Shown in pieces: positions 39,001 through 47,890 of a DNA stretch of 64,000 bases (position 1 is the first letter of the stretch; each line of letters starts with the position of its first letter). Source of the DNA: CANNDT01 sp945876205 (lineage in GTDB: Bacteria > Acidobacteriota > Vicinamibacteria > Vicinamibacterales > UBA2999). The notes beneath the pieces are model-generated. The model saw only the letters and a list, made by a program, of their open reading frames with translations. It was not told the DNA's origin and did not search any database. The stretch is from positions 1-64,000 of the forward strand of contig CANNDT010000009.1 in assembly GCA_947503365.1 (NCBI GenBank), in the 5' to 3' direction. A program made the position numbers and the translations under genes.

Positions 39001-39064
39001 GCGGCCGTTTGATCGGCCCGGCGCCGGCTGGACGGCAAATCTGCTGTTGCGGCCGGGCTGGTAG
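36059..39064 (+). CDS. Zinc peptidase / TolB-like propeller / Omp85 barrel fusion protein
   Basis: 1001 residues. ATG at 36059 has AGGGG 6 nt upstream. A signal peptide (to about 23) precedes a gluzincin (peptidase MA-like) domain at about 30-260 with His137-Glu-Ile-Ala-His141 and a downstream EGMAE (164-168). Residues about 290-560 are PD40/TolB-like propeller blades (SPDGRRVMFVSERD, SWSPDGTRIVFSALAGG, AWSPDGQTIAFATD). Residues about 620-1001 are an Omp85-type barrel with the VRGYD loop-6 motif at about 878-882. It probably resides in the outer membrane with the peptidase and propeller in the periplasm. It follows the C39 fusion after 32 bp. Confidence 0.85.
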   Translation: MVRYTAAVVCLLTVVAVARPAEAQYFGRNKVHYDRLEFRVLQTDHFDVYYYAEEEQATRHAARMAERWYSRFSRLLDHTFAHRQPLVLYASHPHFSQTNVTPSAPGEGTGGLTERTKSRIAMPFAPGLGETDHVLGHEIAHAFQIDIAKGAGQNAFTMPGWFIEGMAEYLSLGPSNANTMMWLRDAAIHQRLPTLKQLENPRYFPYRYGHAFWSYLTTTYGDEIVARILRSKIRGVIPRLEALTGVDRAQLTRDWHESIPSESPAADEAFTAPRSVVASAQDGARLHVSPAISPDGRRVMFVSERDRLSLDLFMADASSGAVLDKIVSTAADPHFDSLQYIQSAGAWDPSGRRFAMGALSGGKPLLVLVDSAHPERREEIHIDQVSEIYNPSWSPDGTRIVFSALAGGLSDLWVYSLPTRTLEQLTADGFADLHPAWSPDGQTIAFATDRFTTNLEDLDFGPLRLGFVDMRTGIIRPLDFARGGALATEPSRAKQVSPQWAPDGKAIYFVSDREDISNVYRAVLASGELRQVTNVPGGVSGITATSPALAVASQAGTLAFSVYRNGRYDIQTLDESAAVSARLITPPSSDAEPDSVVPEGSLVRLLSDARTGLPKKKDFAATRYDDRLRLESIAPQYIGAATGSGFGGRVLGSFGFSFSDTLRDRQVHTMFRGGTSLDDLAAQVAYVNRKGQWNWGLVAGVVPSRFVGARRAMDRNGEFVTRETANLRYMHEWGGLTAQYHINRSQRFEFGAGMRRTGFEWQTVTRVVDSVLRQTVSETLAMTDAGKAIYLGEANAAFVHDTAVWSPTSPILGQRLRLEIEPALGGLAFADVRADMRRYVMPVRPVTLAARVSHVGRYGPDAGDGRLTPLVYGLQSLVRGYDLRSFAMGECGASATTCSPLDELTGSRFALVNLEVRAPLLGLLRGDVYYGPVPIEVIAFVDAGFLWTRHTSGPLERDRFRSVGAGARANLGGIVFEMTGVRPFDRPGAGWTANLLLRPGW
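37486..37508 (+). repeat. Copy 3 of dispersed intragenic repeat
   Basis: GCCTCTCGACTTTGCCCGGG then GCG, similar to the copies at 6711-6738 and 16815-16838. It is translated as PLDFARGG within a loop of the TolB-like propeller. Confidence 0.45.
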
Positions 39065-39085
39065 AGGGGCGTGCGTCGCCGCTCG

Positions 39086-39313
39086 TCAGGCCAGTCCGAG
39101 ATTCTTGTCTTTCGCGCGCCGATGCGCCGTGTACGCCGCGATCACGTGGCACACCCAGCCGAAGAAGCCCCCGGTTCCGAGCCACATTCCGGGCGTGACG
39201 ATCAGCCAGAAGATGCCGCGAAGGAAGTCGCCGTTATAGATCTGGCCGACGCCAGGAATGAAGACGCTGAGGACAGCCGCCAGGCCGGGATTGCGCGGTT
39301 CGCGGGTGCTCAC
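39086..39313 (-). CDS. Small TM2-like membrane protein
   Basis: 75 residues. PGLAAVLSVFIPGVGQIYNG followed by a short loop and IFWLIVTPGMWLGTGGFFGW matches the helical hairpin of TM2-like proteins, with a basic C-terminal tail (AHRRAKDKN). The function is unknown; such proteins often anchor other domains. Its ATG overlaps the thioredoxin stop by 4 bp (39310-39313), so the two are translated together. Confidence 0.75.
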   Translation of the reverse strand: MSTREPRNPGLAAVLSVFIPGVGQIYNGDFLRGIFWLIVTPGMWLGTGGFFGWVCHVIAAYTAHRRAKDKNLGLA

Positions 39314-39792
39314 GAGGCGCGCCGCTGCTCAGAGGCGAGTGCGTCGGCCACGAAGCGCTCGATGTCGTCGGCGCCTCGCGCTCCCGCGGCACGGGTAATT
39401 TCGTGGCCGTGATGCATCACGGCAAGTGTCGGAATCGAGCGAATGTTGAACCGGCCGCCGAGTTCACCGAGCGCTTCGGTGTCGATCTTGACCACCAGCC
39501 AGCGGCCGGCCTTCTTGCGAGCGACCTTCTCGATCTCGGGTGCGACCATGCGGCACGGCCCGCACCGCGGCGCCCAGAAATCGATGACGAGGGGGAGCAC
39601 ACTCTGCGCGACCGCGGCGTCGAAGGACGCCGCATCGGTGACCTCGACGGGGGTTGAGACCTGAGCGACGGAGGCCTGGCACTGGCCGCAACGCGCTGCC
39701 TTATCAAGGCTGCGGAATCCCAGCCGATTCGCGCGGCCGCACGCCGCGCACGACACGATCACACCACGGTTGTCCAATCGAGCAGCTGCCAT
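39310..39792 (-). CDS. trxC: Thioredoxin 2 (TrxC-like) with N-terminal zinc finger
   Basis: 160 residues. An N-terminal zinc-binding module has Cys15, Cys18, Cys35 and Cys38 (CAAC...CGQC). The thioredoxin domain has the redox motif Cys77-Gly-Pro-Cys80 in WAPRCGPCR and the cis-proline loop IRSIPTLAVM. TrxC proteins reduce disulfides in the cytosol, and the zinc module tunes them to oxidative stress. ATG at 39792 is the first start before the zinc module; the frame stays open further upstream through non-homologous sequence. Confidence 0.93.
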   Translation of the reverse strand: MAAARLDNRGVIVSCAACGRANRLGFRSLDKAARCGQCQASVAQVSTPVEVTDAASFDAAVAQSVLPLVIDFWAPRCGPCRMVAPEIEKVARKKAGRWLVVKIDTEALGELGGRFNIRSIPTLAVMHHGHEITRAAGARGADDIERFVADALASEQRRAS

Positions 39793-39844
39793 GTGTCTAT
39801 TGTAAGGTCCTCCGAAAGCCCAAAGCCGAGAGCCTGAAGCCGGG

Positions 39845-40645
39845 TTAGCGCGGCTGCTCGCAGGGCTCACCGCTGAGCGTCGCGAGCAGGATGAGTGGCC
39901 GGCGGCCGCGACGCACCAGGATGTGTGCCGTACCGCGCGGCAGCGACACGAAGCTGCCCGCCACGAGTGCCGTGTCGCGCCCATTGATCCGCACCGCCCC
40001 TTCGCCCGCGACGACGTAGTACGCGACTTCCGCTTCATCGTACAGTCGCTGCGGCTGGTCCTGATTGAGCTGCACCAGCGTGCTGCGCGTGTTGCCGCTG
40101 CACGAGACGAGCGTCTCGCGGCGAGGCTGGTTGCCCCCAATCAGCTCGCGCTCGATGAGGTCGACGATCGAAAGGGCCTGCGGCTGTCCGGCTGGGCCGA
40201 CGACCGGCGCCGGGGCCGGCGGAGCCGGCGGTGGAGGAGGCGGAGGCGCCGGCTCGGGCGCTTTCGGCGCCGGGTTCAGCGTGACATCGAAGTTGGCGAT
40301 CTGTCCCGCACGCAGCGTCACTTCCTTCTCGAATGGAATGACCGTGTCGCCAGTGAACCGCAGGCGATAGGTGCCCGCCTGCATGGCCGTGAAATTGAGC
40401 TGGCCGTTTGCGCCGGTGTCGCCGCTCCGGTCTGAGGTGCCGAGCACCTCCGCATGGACGCCTGAGATGGTGGTGCCGCGTGGATCCGTCACGGTGATCG
40501 CCATCCCGCTCCGCGCCGCAGGTGCCGCAGCCGCCGGACGCCTGACCGCGGGCGCGGCGGGTGCCGGGGCGGGTGCCGGGGCGGGCGTCTGCGCGAATGC
40601 GGCAGAGCCTGCCAGGAATGCGCCGAGCACGAGCACGCTTCTCAT
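39845..40645 (-). CDS. Secreted carboxypeptidase-regulatory-like domain plus cupin fusion
   Basis: 266 residues. A signal peptide (to about 19, AAFAQ) leads into an Ala-Pro linker, then a carboxypeptidase-regulatory-like beta-sandwich (about 50-125, MAITVTDPRGTTISGVHAEV), a second proline-rich linker (about 132-150), and a C-terminal cupin (about 165-260, with YYVVAGEGAVRI and LPRGTAHILV). No His-rich metal motif is clear in the cupin. It is coupled by ATGA to the upstream M50-like gene. The role is unknown; secreted sensing or binding is likely. Confidence 0.75.
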   Translation of the reverse strand: MRSVLVLGAFLAGSAAFAQTPAPAPAPAPAAPAVRRPAAAAPAARSGMAITVTDPRGTTISGVHAEVLGTSDRSGDTGANGQLNFTAMQAGTYRLRFTGDTVIPFEKEVTLRAGQIANFDVTLNPAPKAPEPAPPPPPPPAPPAPAPVVGPAGQPQALSIVDLIERELIGGNQPRRETLVSCSGNTRSTLVQLNQDQPQRLYDEAEVAYYVVAGEGAVRINGRDTALVAGSFVSLPRGTAHILVRRGRRPLILLATLSGEPCEQPR

Positions 40646-41184
40646 GCCTGCATTACATCGCAGGTGTCCCGAGACGACAAGCGATTGAGCCACACCGCGG
40701 CCGACAGCGCGCCGATCATGACGGCGCTGCCAACGATGTGCGCCCCCATGCCCAGCCGTCGATCGAGATGCAGCCAGCCGAGCGACTGCAGGAGCGCTTC
40801 CCAATCGTGCCCTTCCACCTCCGCGCCGGTAGCGCCTCCGAGCAGCACGAGCTGGAGTGCGCGCGCGTCGGCAATGTACGGCGCAAGGTCCACCAGGTTC
40901 TGCCCGGCCCACCAGACACAGATCATCGTGGCAAACCAATCGTCACGGCGGCCGAAGGAGACGGCGCAGACGATCGGCACCAGCACCTGCATCAACGATC
41001 CGCCCAGGATGGTCATGAAGCGGCCGAATGGAGAAAACAGCACGTGCCCGGCTTCGTGGAACGGGAGGTTGATCAGGTGAAGGAACGACTCGCCCACGAA
41101 CGGGCCGTCGAGGGGGTGGAACGCGAACCTGACGGTCCACCAGGCGAGAAGCGCCAGCAACAGCCAGCGGGAAGCGCGGCCCAC
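40642..41184 (-). CDS. M50-like membrane zinc peptidase homologue
   Basis: 180 residues from GTG at 41184; an ATG at 41241 would run the gene back into the TPP riboswitch and is less likely. HEAGH at residues 43-47 lies at the edge of a transmembrane helix, as in M50/site-2-protease-like enzymes, with four or five hydrophobic segments in all. The usual distal NPDG motif is not seen; the second metal-ligand region is unclear. It could be a peptidase or an inactive relative. It is divergent from thiC. Confidence 0.65.
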   Translation of the reverse strand: MGRASRWLLLALLAWWTVRFAFHPLDGPFVGESFLHLINLPFHEAGHVLFSPFGRFMTILGGSLMQVLVPIVCAVSFGRRDDWFATMICVWWAGQNLVDLAPYIADARALQLVLLGGATGAEVEGHDWEALLQSLGWLHLDRRLGMGAHIVGSAVMIGALSAAVWLNRLSSRDTCDVMQA

Positions 41185-41192
41185 GCGCGGAG

Positions 41193-41198
41193 TATAAT
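41193..41198 (+). promoter_or_regulatory. -10 element of thiC
   Basis: A perfect TATAAT. Transcription would start near 41205, at the 5' edge of the TPP aptamer. No recognisable -35 box lies 16-18 bp upstream. Confidence 0.6.
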
Positions 41199-41201
41199 CG
41201 T

Positions 41202-41280
41202 CGCTGGCCGCCAGGGGTATCCCACCGGGATTGAGAGACACCCTTGGAACCTGATCCGGTTAAAACCGGCGGAGGGAGCG
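41202..41280 (+). promoter_or_regulatory. TPP riboswitch (THI element) controlling thiC
   Basis: The conserved thi-box landmarks are in order: CAGGGGTATCCC, then GAGAGACACCCTTGGAACC, then TGATCCGGTTAAAACCGGCG and GGAGGGAG. A closing helix can form between CGCT (41202-41205) and AGCG (41277-41280). The final GGAGGGAG (41271-41278) is also the Shine-Dalgarno sequence of thiC, 6 nt before its ATG. Binding of thiamine pyrophosphate should therefore hide the ribosome site directly. Confidence 0.93.
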
Positions 41281-41284
41281 CGGG

Positions 41285-42868
<1,584 letters not shown>

Positions 42869-43210
42869 ATGGCAGGTCCTGGACTGGCGCGCCCTCTGGT
42901 CGGGTGGCAGCGGCACCACGTGCTCGCGGCGGCTCAATACATGGTTCGACGGCTGCGGTACGCGCCTGACGACCTTCAAGCACGCGTGATTTGCGAGGGG
43001 CTGCTCGACGTGCTCGACCCGACCCGGATAGGCGCTCGTCGCGAGCGTGCGTTGACCGCCGCTTCGAAGGCCGCCGCTATCCCGGAGGCACGCAAGGGCC
43101 TCGAGCCCCGGTCAGGACGGGACCGCCGCGCCGCGCCGAGTAAGGCTCCGGCAAGCGCCGAACGGCGGAAACGTGAGCGGCGCGCCCGGGACGACCGACG
43201 CAAGCGGTAG
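42869..43210 (+). CDS. Hypothetical basic protein downstream of thiC
   Basis: 113 residues, with the ATG immediately following the thiC TAA. Residues 1-55 look like a folded helical unit (VGWQRHHVLAAAQYMVRRL, then VICEGLLDVLDP). Residues 75-113 are low-complexity Arg/Lys-rich. There is no recognised family. It could be translated by termination-reinitiation from thiC, but it may also be a chance frame. Confidence 0.45.
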   Translation: MAGPGLARPLVGWQRHHVLAAAQYMVRRLRYAPDDLQARVICEGLLDVLDPTRIGARRERALTAASKAAAIPEARKGLEPRSGRDRRAAPSKAPASAERRKRERRARDDRRKR

Positions 43211-43255
43211 CCTGAATCCGGAGCTCAGTGTCTCCGTGTCTCTGTTGGCCCGCGG

Positions 43256-43801
43256 TCAGCGGGGATTAGTGGCTGCCGGCGGCGCAGGAACAATCATGAT
43301 GATCGAGGGGAATCGCGCCGGCTGAGCATCCGGTTTCGGGTTCGGATAGCCCTGCGATCCCCCACCCGTCCAGTCCTTGATCGTCACGCCTGGCGGAAAC
43401 GCCATCGATTCCTCACGGAACCGACCCACCTCGAACATGTGCGTGAGCGGAACGTCGAAGACCTGGTTCCCCTTTTCCTTTAGCTGCGCCCGGTAGTAGG
43501 CCACCAGGTCGGCGAATGCCACGGTCGCACCGAAGATGTAGTACCTCTGCCCACGGCCCGCGTCATACGACGCAATGAACTGAGCCGTGGGGTAAATGGG
43601 GAATCCGAGGGTGACCTCGGTCGGCGAGTTGGGATCCGCCTGCACCGCGGCCTGCGCGGGCACGACCGGTGGAGCTGGCGGCGCAGGCCGCGTCGGCGCG
43701 GCTGGTTGCGTGCCGGGGCGCGGAAACGGTTGCGGCGTTTGTGCCAGCCCGCTTGACGCCAAGCCAACTATCGCGGTCATCAGAATCGCTTCGCGCAGCA
43801 T
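43256..43801 (-). CDS. Secreted protein of unknown function
   Basis: 181 residues. A signal peptide (to about residue 20, SSGLAQ) precedes a proline/alanine-rich linker (about 22-55) and a folded domain (about 60-160, GFPIYPTAQFIASYDAG and VAYYRAQLKEKGNQV), with a disordered C-terminal tail. No family was recognised. A perfect -10 (TATAAT) ends 7 bp before the ATG, so the mRNA may be leaderless. It converges with the gene after thiC. Confidence 0.75.
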   Translation of the reverse strand: MLREAILMTAIVGLASSGLAQTPQPFPRPGTQPAAPTRPAPPAPPVVPAQAAVQADPNSPTEVTLGFPIYPTAQFIASYDAGRGQRYYIFGATVAFADLVAYYRAQLKEKGNQVFDVPLTHMFEVGRFREESMAFPPGVTIKDWTGGGSQGYPNPKPDAQPARFPSIIMIVPAPPAATNPR

Positions 43802-43807
43802 GGGTCA

Positions 43808-43813
43808 ATTATA
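43808..43813 (-). promoter_or_regulatory. -10 element giving a predicted leaderless transcript
   Basis: A perfect TATAAT on the minus strand, with 6 nt between it and the ATG at 43801. The expected transcription start coincides with the A of the start codon. No good -35 box. Confidence 0.5.
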
Positions 43814-43950
43814 GGAGGCGATTGACCGCGGCAGGGTCCGCCTCTGCTGTAGGTGCCAAGGTACGGCAGGACTCTCTTCATGGCGTAGTCGTTGCTATGC
43901 AGCCGGTAGACACGTGCCGAGGTCGGTACGGACGCCCAGGAGGCGCTGCG

Positions 43951-45888
43951 GTGGACGACTTTGATATTGCGCAAAGCAAGATCGGTGAATCAGCGCAACG
44001 TGTGGTGGACCGTGCGATCGAAGAATCGCGGCGACGCGACAACGAGCTTCGCGAAGAACGGCTGCGCAAGCGCTTCGAGCTGCCGCCCTTCCTCAAGCAC
44101 TTCGCCACCAACCTCAACCTGCTGGCTCGCCAGGACAAGATCGCCCCGGTATACGGACGCGATCACGAGATCCAGCAGGTGCTCGAAATCCTCTGCCACC
44201 GCGAGCGGTCGAACTCCGTGATGCTGATCGGCGAGCCCGGCGTCGGCAAGACGGCCATCGTCGAAGGTCTCGCGCGGCGGATCGAGTTCGAGCCAGACAG
44301 CGTGCCCGTGCGCCTTCGCGACTGCCAGGTGGTCAACCTGCAGATGAATACGATGGTCGCCGGGACGATGCTGCGCGGGATGTTCGAGGATCGGATCCAG
44401 AACGTCATCCGCGAGATCAAGGAGCGCCCGAACCTGATCCTGTTCGTCGACGAAGCGCACACGATGGTGGGCGCCGGCTCGGCGCTCGGCGCGCCGTCGG
44501 ATGCGGCCAACGTCTTCAAGTCGGTGCTCGCGCGCGGCGAAGTGCGGATGGTGGGCGCCACCACCTTGAGCGAGTACAAGGAATACATCCAGGAAGACGA
44601 GGCGCTCGCGAGGCGCTTCCGCACCGTGCAGGTGCTGGAGCCGACGATCGAGGAAACGCGGCGAATTCTCTATAACCTGAGGCCGCGGCTCGAGCGCAAC
44701 TACTCAGTGCGCCTGCTCGACGAGGCGATCGACACCGTGCTGGAGCTGTCGCCGCGGTATCAGCGGCACCTGCACCTGCCCGACAAGGTGATCGGCTGGC
44801 TCGATACCGCCGCCGTTCGCGCAGAAATCGATCGGCGGTGGGAAGTGACGGCGGCCGACGTGACCAACGTCATTGCCCAAGCGGCGGGGATTCCCCTGGA
44901 CATGGTGTTCCGCGACGTGGGCGAGCGCTTCAAGGACATCGAAGCCCGTCTTGCGGAGCGCGTGATCGGACAGAAGAAGGCGGTCAAGGCGCTTGCCCAC
45001 CGCCTGGTCCTCAACAAGGGTCCGCTCAAGGACGGCTTCGATCGTCCGGACGGAGTGCTGCTCTTCCTCGGGCCGACCGGCGTTGGCAAGACGGAGCTCG
45101 CCAAGGCGGTCGCGGAATTCCTGTTCGGCGACGAGAAGAAGATGATCCGCATCGACATGTCCGAATACCAGGACGGCGGCGTGTCGGTGGACAAGCTGAT
45201 CGGCATGCCGCGAGGCATCGTCGGCAGCGAGCGCGGAGGCCTGCTGACGAACCAGTTGAAGGACAATCCCTGCACGGTCGTGCTGCTTGACGAGATCGAG
45301 AAGGCGAGTCCGAGCCTGCTCAACGTCTTCCTGCAGGCGTTTGATGAAGGCTGGATCACGGATGGTCGCGGCAAGCGCGTCTACCTGTCCGACGCGGTCA
45401 TCATCATGACGTCGAACGCGGGATCCGAGCACTTCCGGAAGCTCACGACCCCGATGGGTCTGCGGGCGGGCAACATTCCCATCGACCAGGTGAAAGCGGA
45501 CGTGAGCCGCGAGCTCGAACGGCGCTTCCCGCCGGAGTTCCGGAACCGCATCGACCAGGTCGTGCTGTTCGAGCCGTTGACCAAGGACGAAGTGCGAGAG
45601 ATCGCGTTGAACTACATCGAGCAGGTGGCCTGCACGCTCACGCGATGGAACAAGTCGCTGGTTGTGGAGCCCGAGGCGCTCGAAAAGCTCGTCACCGAGG
45701 GCTACAGCATGGCCTACGGCGCGCGCTTCCTGAAGCGCGTGATCGACGACCGCATCAAGCTGCCGCTCAGCGAGCAATGGAAGGAAGCGAACAACTTCCG
45801 CTGCACGTGGCGGGACGATCAGATCGTCATCGAAGCGGTCGGGCCGAGGCTGGTCGAAGTGTCGGATCCGAACGCTATCGCCGTCTAA
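43951..45888 (+). CDS. ClpA/ClpC-like AAA+ ATPase lacking the Clp N-domain
   Basis: 645 residues. GTG at 43951 is chosen because AGGAGG lies 7 nt upstream; the frame is open further back but is not conserved in style. A short coiled N-terminal region replaces the Clp N-domain. AAA1 carries Walker A GEPGVGKT (94-101) and AAA2 GPTGVGKT (374-381), each with its Walker B. There is no long middle coiled coil as in ClpB. TPMGL in the second AAA domain is where ClpA has its IGL ClpP-docking loop, so pairing with ClpP is possible. Its substrate range is unknown. Confidence 0.88.
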   Translation: MDDFDIAQSKIGESAQRVVDRAIEESRRRDNELREERLRKRFELPPFLKHFATNLNLLARQDKIAPVYGRDHEIQQVLEILCHRERSNSVMLIGEPGVGKTAIVEGLARRIEFEPDSVPVRLRDCQVVNLQMNTMVAGTMLRGMFEDRIQNVIREIKERPNLILFVDEAHTMVGAGSALGAPSDAANVFKSVLARGEVRMVGATTLSEYKEYIQEDEALARRFRTVQVLEPTIEETRRILYNLRPRLERNYSVRLLDEAIDTVLELSPRYQRHLHLPDKVIGWLDTAAVRAEIDRRWEVTAADVTNVIAQAAGIPLDMVFRDVGERFKDIEARLAERVIGQKKAVKALAHRLVLNKGPLKDGFDRPDGVLLFLGPTGVGKTELAKAVAEFLFGDEKKMIRIDMSEYQDGGVSVDKLIGMPRGIVGSERGGLLTNQLKDNPCTVVLLDEIEKASPSLLNVFLQAFDEGWITDGRGKRVYLSDAVIIMTSNAGSEHFRKLTTPMGLRAGNIPIDQVKADVSRELERRFPPEFRNRIDQVVLFEPLTKDEVREIALNYIEQVACTLTRWNKSLVVEPEALEKLVTEGYSMAYGARFLKRVIDDRIKLPLSEQWKEANNFRCTWRDDQIVIEAVGPRLVEVSDPNAIAV

Positions 45889-45897
45889 AGGTAAGCA

Positions 45898-46872
45898 TCA
45901 GCCCTGATCGCCTCCGTTCCGCTGCTCCACACCGTACTTCTGCCGCAGCATCCCGATGACGTTGCCGACCTCCTTGCGGTAGGCGGCCGGCGCGTACTTA
46001 CCCGCGTAGAGGTGCGTGTACCCGTCGACGAGATGCGGGAACTCCTGCGCCAGCCACTTCATGAAGTGATCGCGCGTGCCGCCCTCGAGAAACATCACGT
46101 TGCAGCCAACGAACCGCGCGCCGTGATCGGCGATGGCCTTCACGGTGCGCTCGAGCACCGCGGGCTTCGAGGTAATCCCCGGGACGATGGGATTCATCAG
46201 CACGCCGGCGCGGATGCCCGCATCCACCAGCTCGCGAACCGCACGCAGTCGTGTGAGGGGCGGCGCCGTGCCAGGCTCGAGCAGGCGCCAGGCGTCCTCG
46301 TCGACCGTGGGCACGCTGATGTAGACGCTGCATCCCGGGCCTGACGTCAGGTCGGCGAGCACGTCCTTGTCGCGGACGATCATCGGGCCCTTGGTGATGA
46401 CGCCGACCGGGTTGTTGAATTCGCACATCGCCTGGAGCGCACCGCGCGTCAGCTTGTAGTGGCCTTCGATCGGCTGGTAGCAGTCGGTGGCGGTTCCGAG
46501 CGCGACGTATTCACGCGTCCACGACGGACGCTGAAGCTCCCGCCGCAGCACCTCCACGAAGTTGGTCTTGACGAAGATGATCGAGGCGAACTCGTCGTCT
46601 GATCCGAGCTCGAATTGCGTCTGATAGCGCCGTGCGTAGCAGTAATGGCAGCCATGCGTGCAGCCGCGGTAGGGGTTCAGCGTCCACTCGAACGGCATGC
46701 CCTTGACGCGGTTCAGCGCCGAACGGCAATGGACCTCCTGGTACCGGGCGGCGTCGGCGCGAAGCACCGCGTCGGTGAGCGCATCGGCGCCGCCGGCTTT
46801 GATCAGGTCGGCTATCTGGCGGGTGGTCGGCTTGGGCTTCCCGAGATCGAAGAGAAGTGGCGCAGATTCCAC
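45898..46872 (-). CDS. SPL/Rv2578c-type radical SAM protein
   Basis: 324 residues. The iron-sulphur motif is Cys71-x3-Cys75-x2-Cys78 (YRGCTHGCHYCYAR), the spacing typical of Rv2578c/spore photoproduct lyase-like radical SAM proteins. The barrel continues with VALGTATDCYQPIEGHYKLT, VGVITKGPMIVRD and a C-terminal Zn-free tail. The reaction is unknown in this family; DNA repair has been proposed for relatives but not shown. It stands alone between convergent clp-like and the rml operon. Confidence 0.88.
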   Translation of the reverse strand: MESAPLLFDLGKPKPTTRQIADLIKAGGADALTDAVLRADAARYQEVHCRSALNRVKGMPFEWTLNPYRGCTHGCHYCYARRYQTQFELGSDDEFASIIFVKTNFVEVLRRELQRPSWTREYVALGTATDCYQPIEGHYKLTRGALQAMCEFNNPVGVITKGPMIVRDKDVLADLTSGPGCSVYISVPTVDEDAWRLLEPGTAPPLTRLRAVRELVDAGIRAGVLMNPIVPGITSKPAVLERTVKAIADHGARFVGCNVMFLEGGTRDHFMKWLAQEFPHLVDGYTHLYAGKYAPAAYRKEVGNVIGMLRQKYGVEQRNGGDQG

Positions 46873-46939
46873 GCGAATCAGATGACATTCGCCATATGTT
46901 CGCCGCGAAGTCTATCACAGCGCCGAGGATGAACGACGG

Positions 46940-47887
46940 TCAGGAGTGGGGCGGTCGCGCGACTTCGGCTCGCCAGTATTCCAGGAGGTCGTCGAGCATC
47001 TGGTCGAAGCCAATCACCGGAGACCACCCGGTGGCGGTGTGGAGGCGGGTGGAGTCGCCAACGAGGATGGCCACGTCATGCGCACGGACGCGCTCCGGAT
47101 CGGTCTCGACCGGAATCTTCGTCCGCGCGCGGGCGATGAGTCCATCCAGCACGGCGCGAATCGGGCGCGCCATGCCTGAGGACACGTTGTAGACCTCTCC
47201 CGGGGTCCCGGCGTTGGCGAGCAACGCGTACGCGCGAACGGTGTCGCGAACATCGGTGAGGTCTCGCTGCGCATCGAGGTTGCCGACCTTGACCGCCGCC
47301 TGCGCGCCGCGCTCGACGAGCGCCACCTGCTTCGCCATTCCCGGCGCGGCAAAGTCGGCGCTCTGGCGCGGGCCGGTGTGGTTGAAGGACCGCGTGACGA
47401 TCACGTCGATGCCGTCCTCGCGGACCGCGCGCACGCCGAGCTGCTCCTGCGCCAGTTTGCTCAACCCGTAGGGACTCGAGGGGCGAACCGGATGCGCCTC
47501 GGTAATCGGCGTCGTTGACGAGGCGTAGACCATCGCGGATCCGGTGATCAGCACGCGGCATTCGACGTGGGCGCGTCGCAGGCTGTCGAGCAGGTAGTGC
47601 GTGGTGAGCACGTTGCTCGACAGCGAGTCGGCCGTGTTCTGCCAGGAATGAGAGACGTGCGGCGCGCCGGCGCAGTGATAGACGACCGACGGCTTGAGCT
47701 TCGAGATGGCGTCGCGAACGGCGTCGCGGTCGAGGAGGTCGATCCTCCTCCACGAGGCCATCGACGCGATCGATGCAGGAACCGCGTTGCGGGTCCACGC
47801 GACGAGAGGGCCGCGCGCCGACAGGTGCTCGATCAGGTGGCTGCCAGCGAATCCCGCCGCACCCGTGACAAGCGTTGGGCCCGTCAC
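46940..47887 (-). CDS. GDP-4-dehydro-6-deoxy-mannose reductase-like epimerase/dehydratase
   Basis: 315 residues, GTG start 3 bp after the rmlB stop. Extended SDR with VTGAAGFAGSHL (NAD(P) binding, residues 7-18), the catalytic Ser-Tyr-Lys (ITGSAMVYASS and SSPYGLSK), and FNHTGPRQS, a hallmark of the Rmd group. In an rmlABC cluster it occupies the place of RmlD, so it may reduce dTDP-4-keto-6-deoxy-sugar to rhamnose or 6-deoxy-talose. It is the last gene of the seven-gene envelope operon. Confidence 0.82.
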   Translation of the reverse strand: MTGPTLVTGAAGFAGSHLIEHLSARGPLVAWTRNAVPASIASMASWRRIDLLDRDAVRDAISKLKPSVVYHCAGAPHVSHSWQNTADSLSSNVLTTHYLLDSLRRAHVECRVLITGSAMVYASSTTPITEAHPVRPSSPYGLSKLAQEQLGVRAVREDGIDVIVTRSFNHTGPRQSADFAAPGMAKQVALVERGAQAAVKVGNLDAQRDLTDVRDTVRAYALLANAGTPGEVYNVSSGMARPIRAVLDGLIARARTKIPVETDPERVRAHDVAILVGDSTRLHTATGWSPVIGFDQMLDDLLEYWRAEVARPPHS

Positions 47888-47890
47888 CGT

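Noticed and set aside
39805..39845. AAAGCC/GAGAGCC repeats between the thioredoxin and cupin genes
   Set aside because: Short, degenerate microrepeat with no pairing or coding meaning that I can support.
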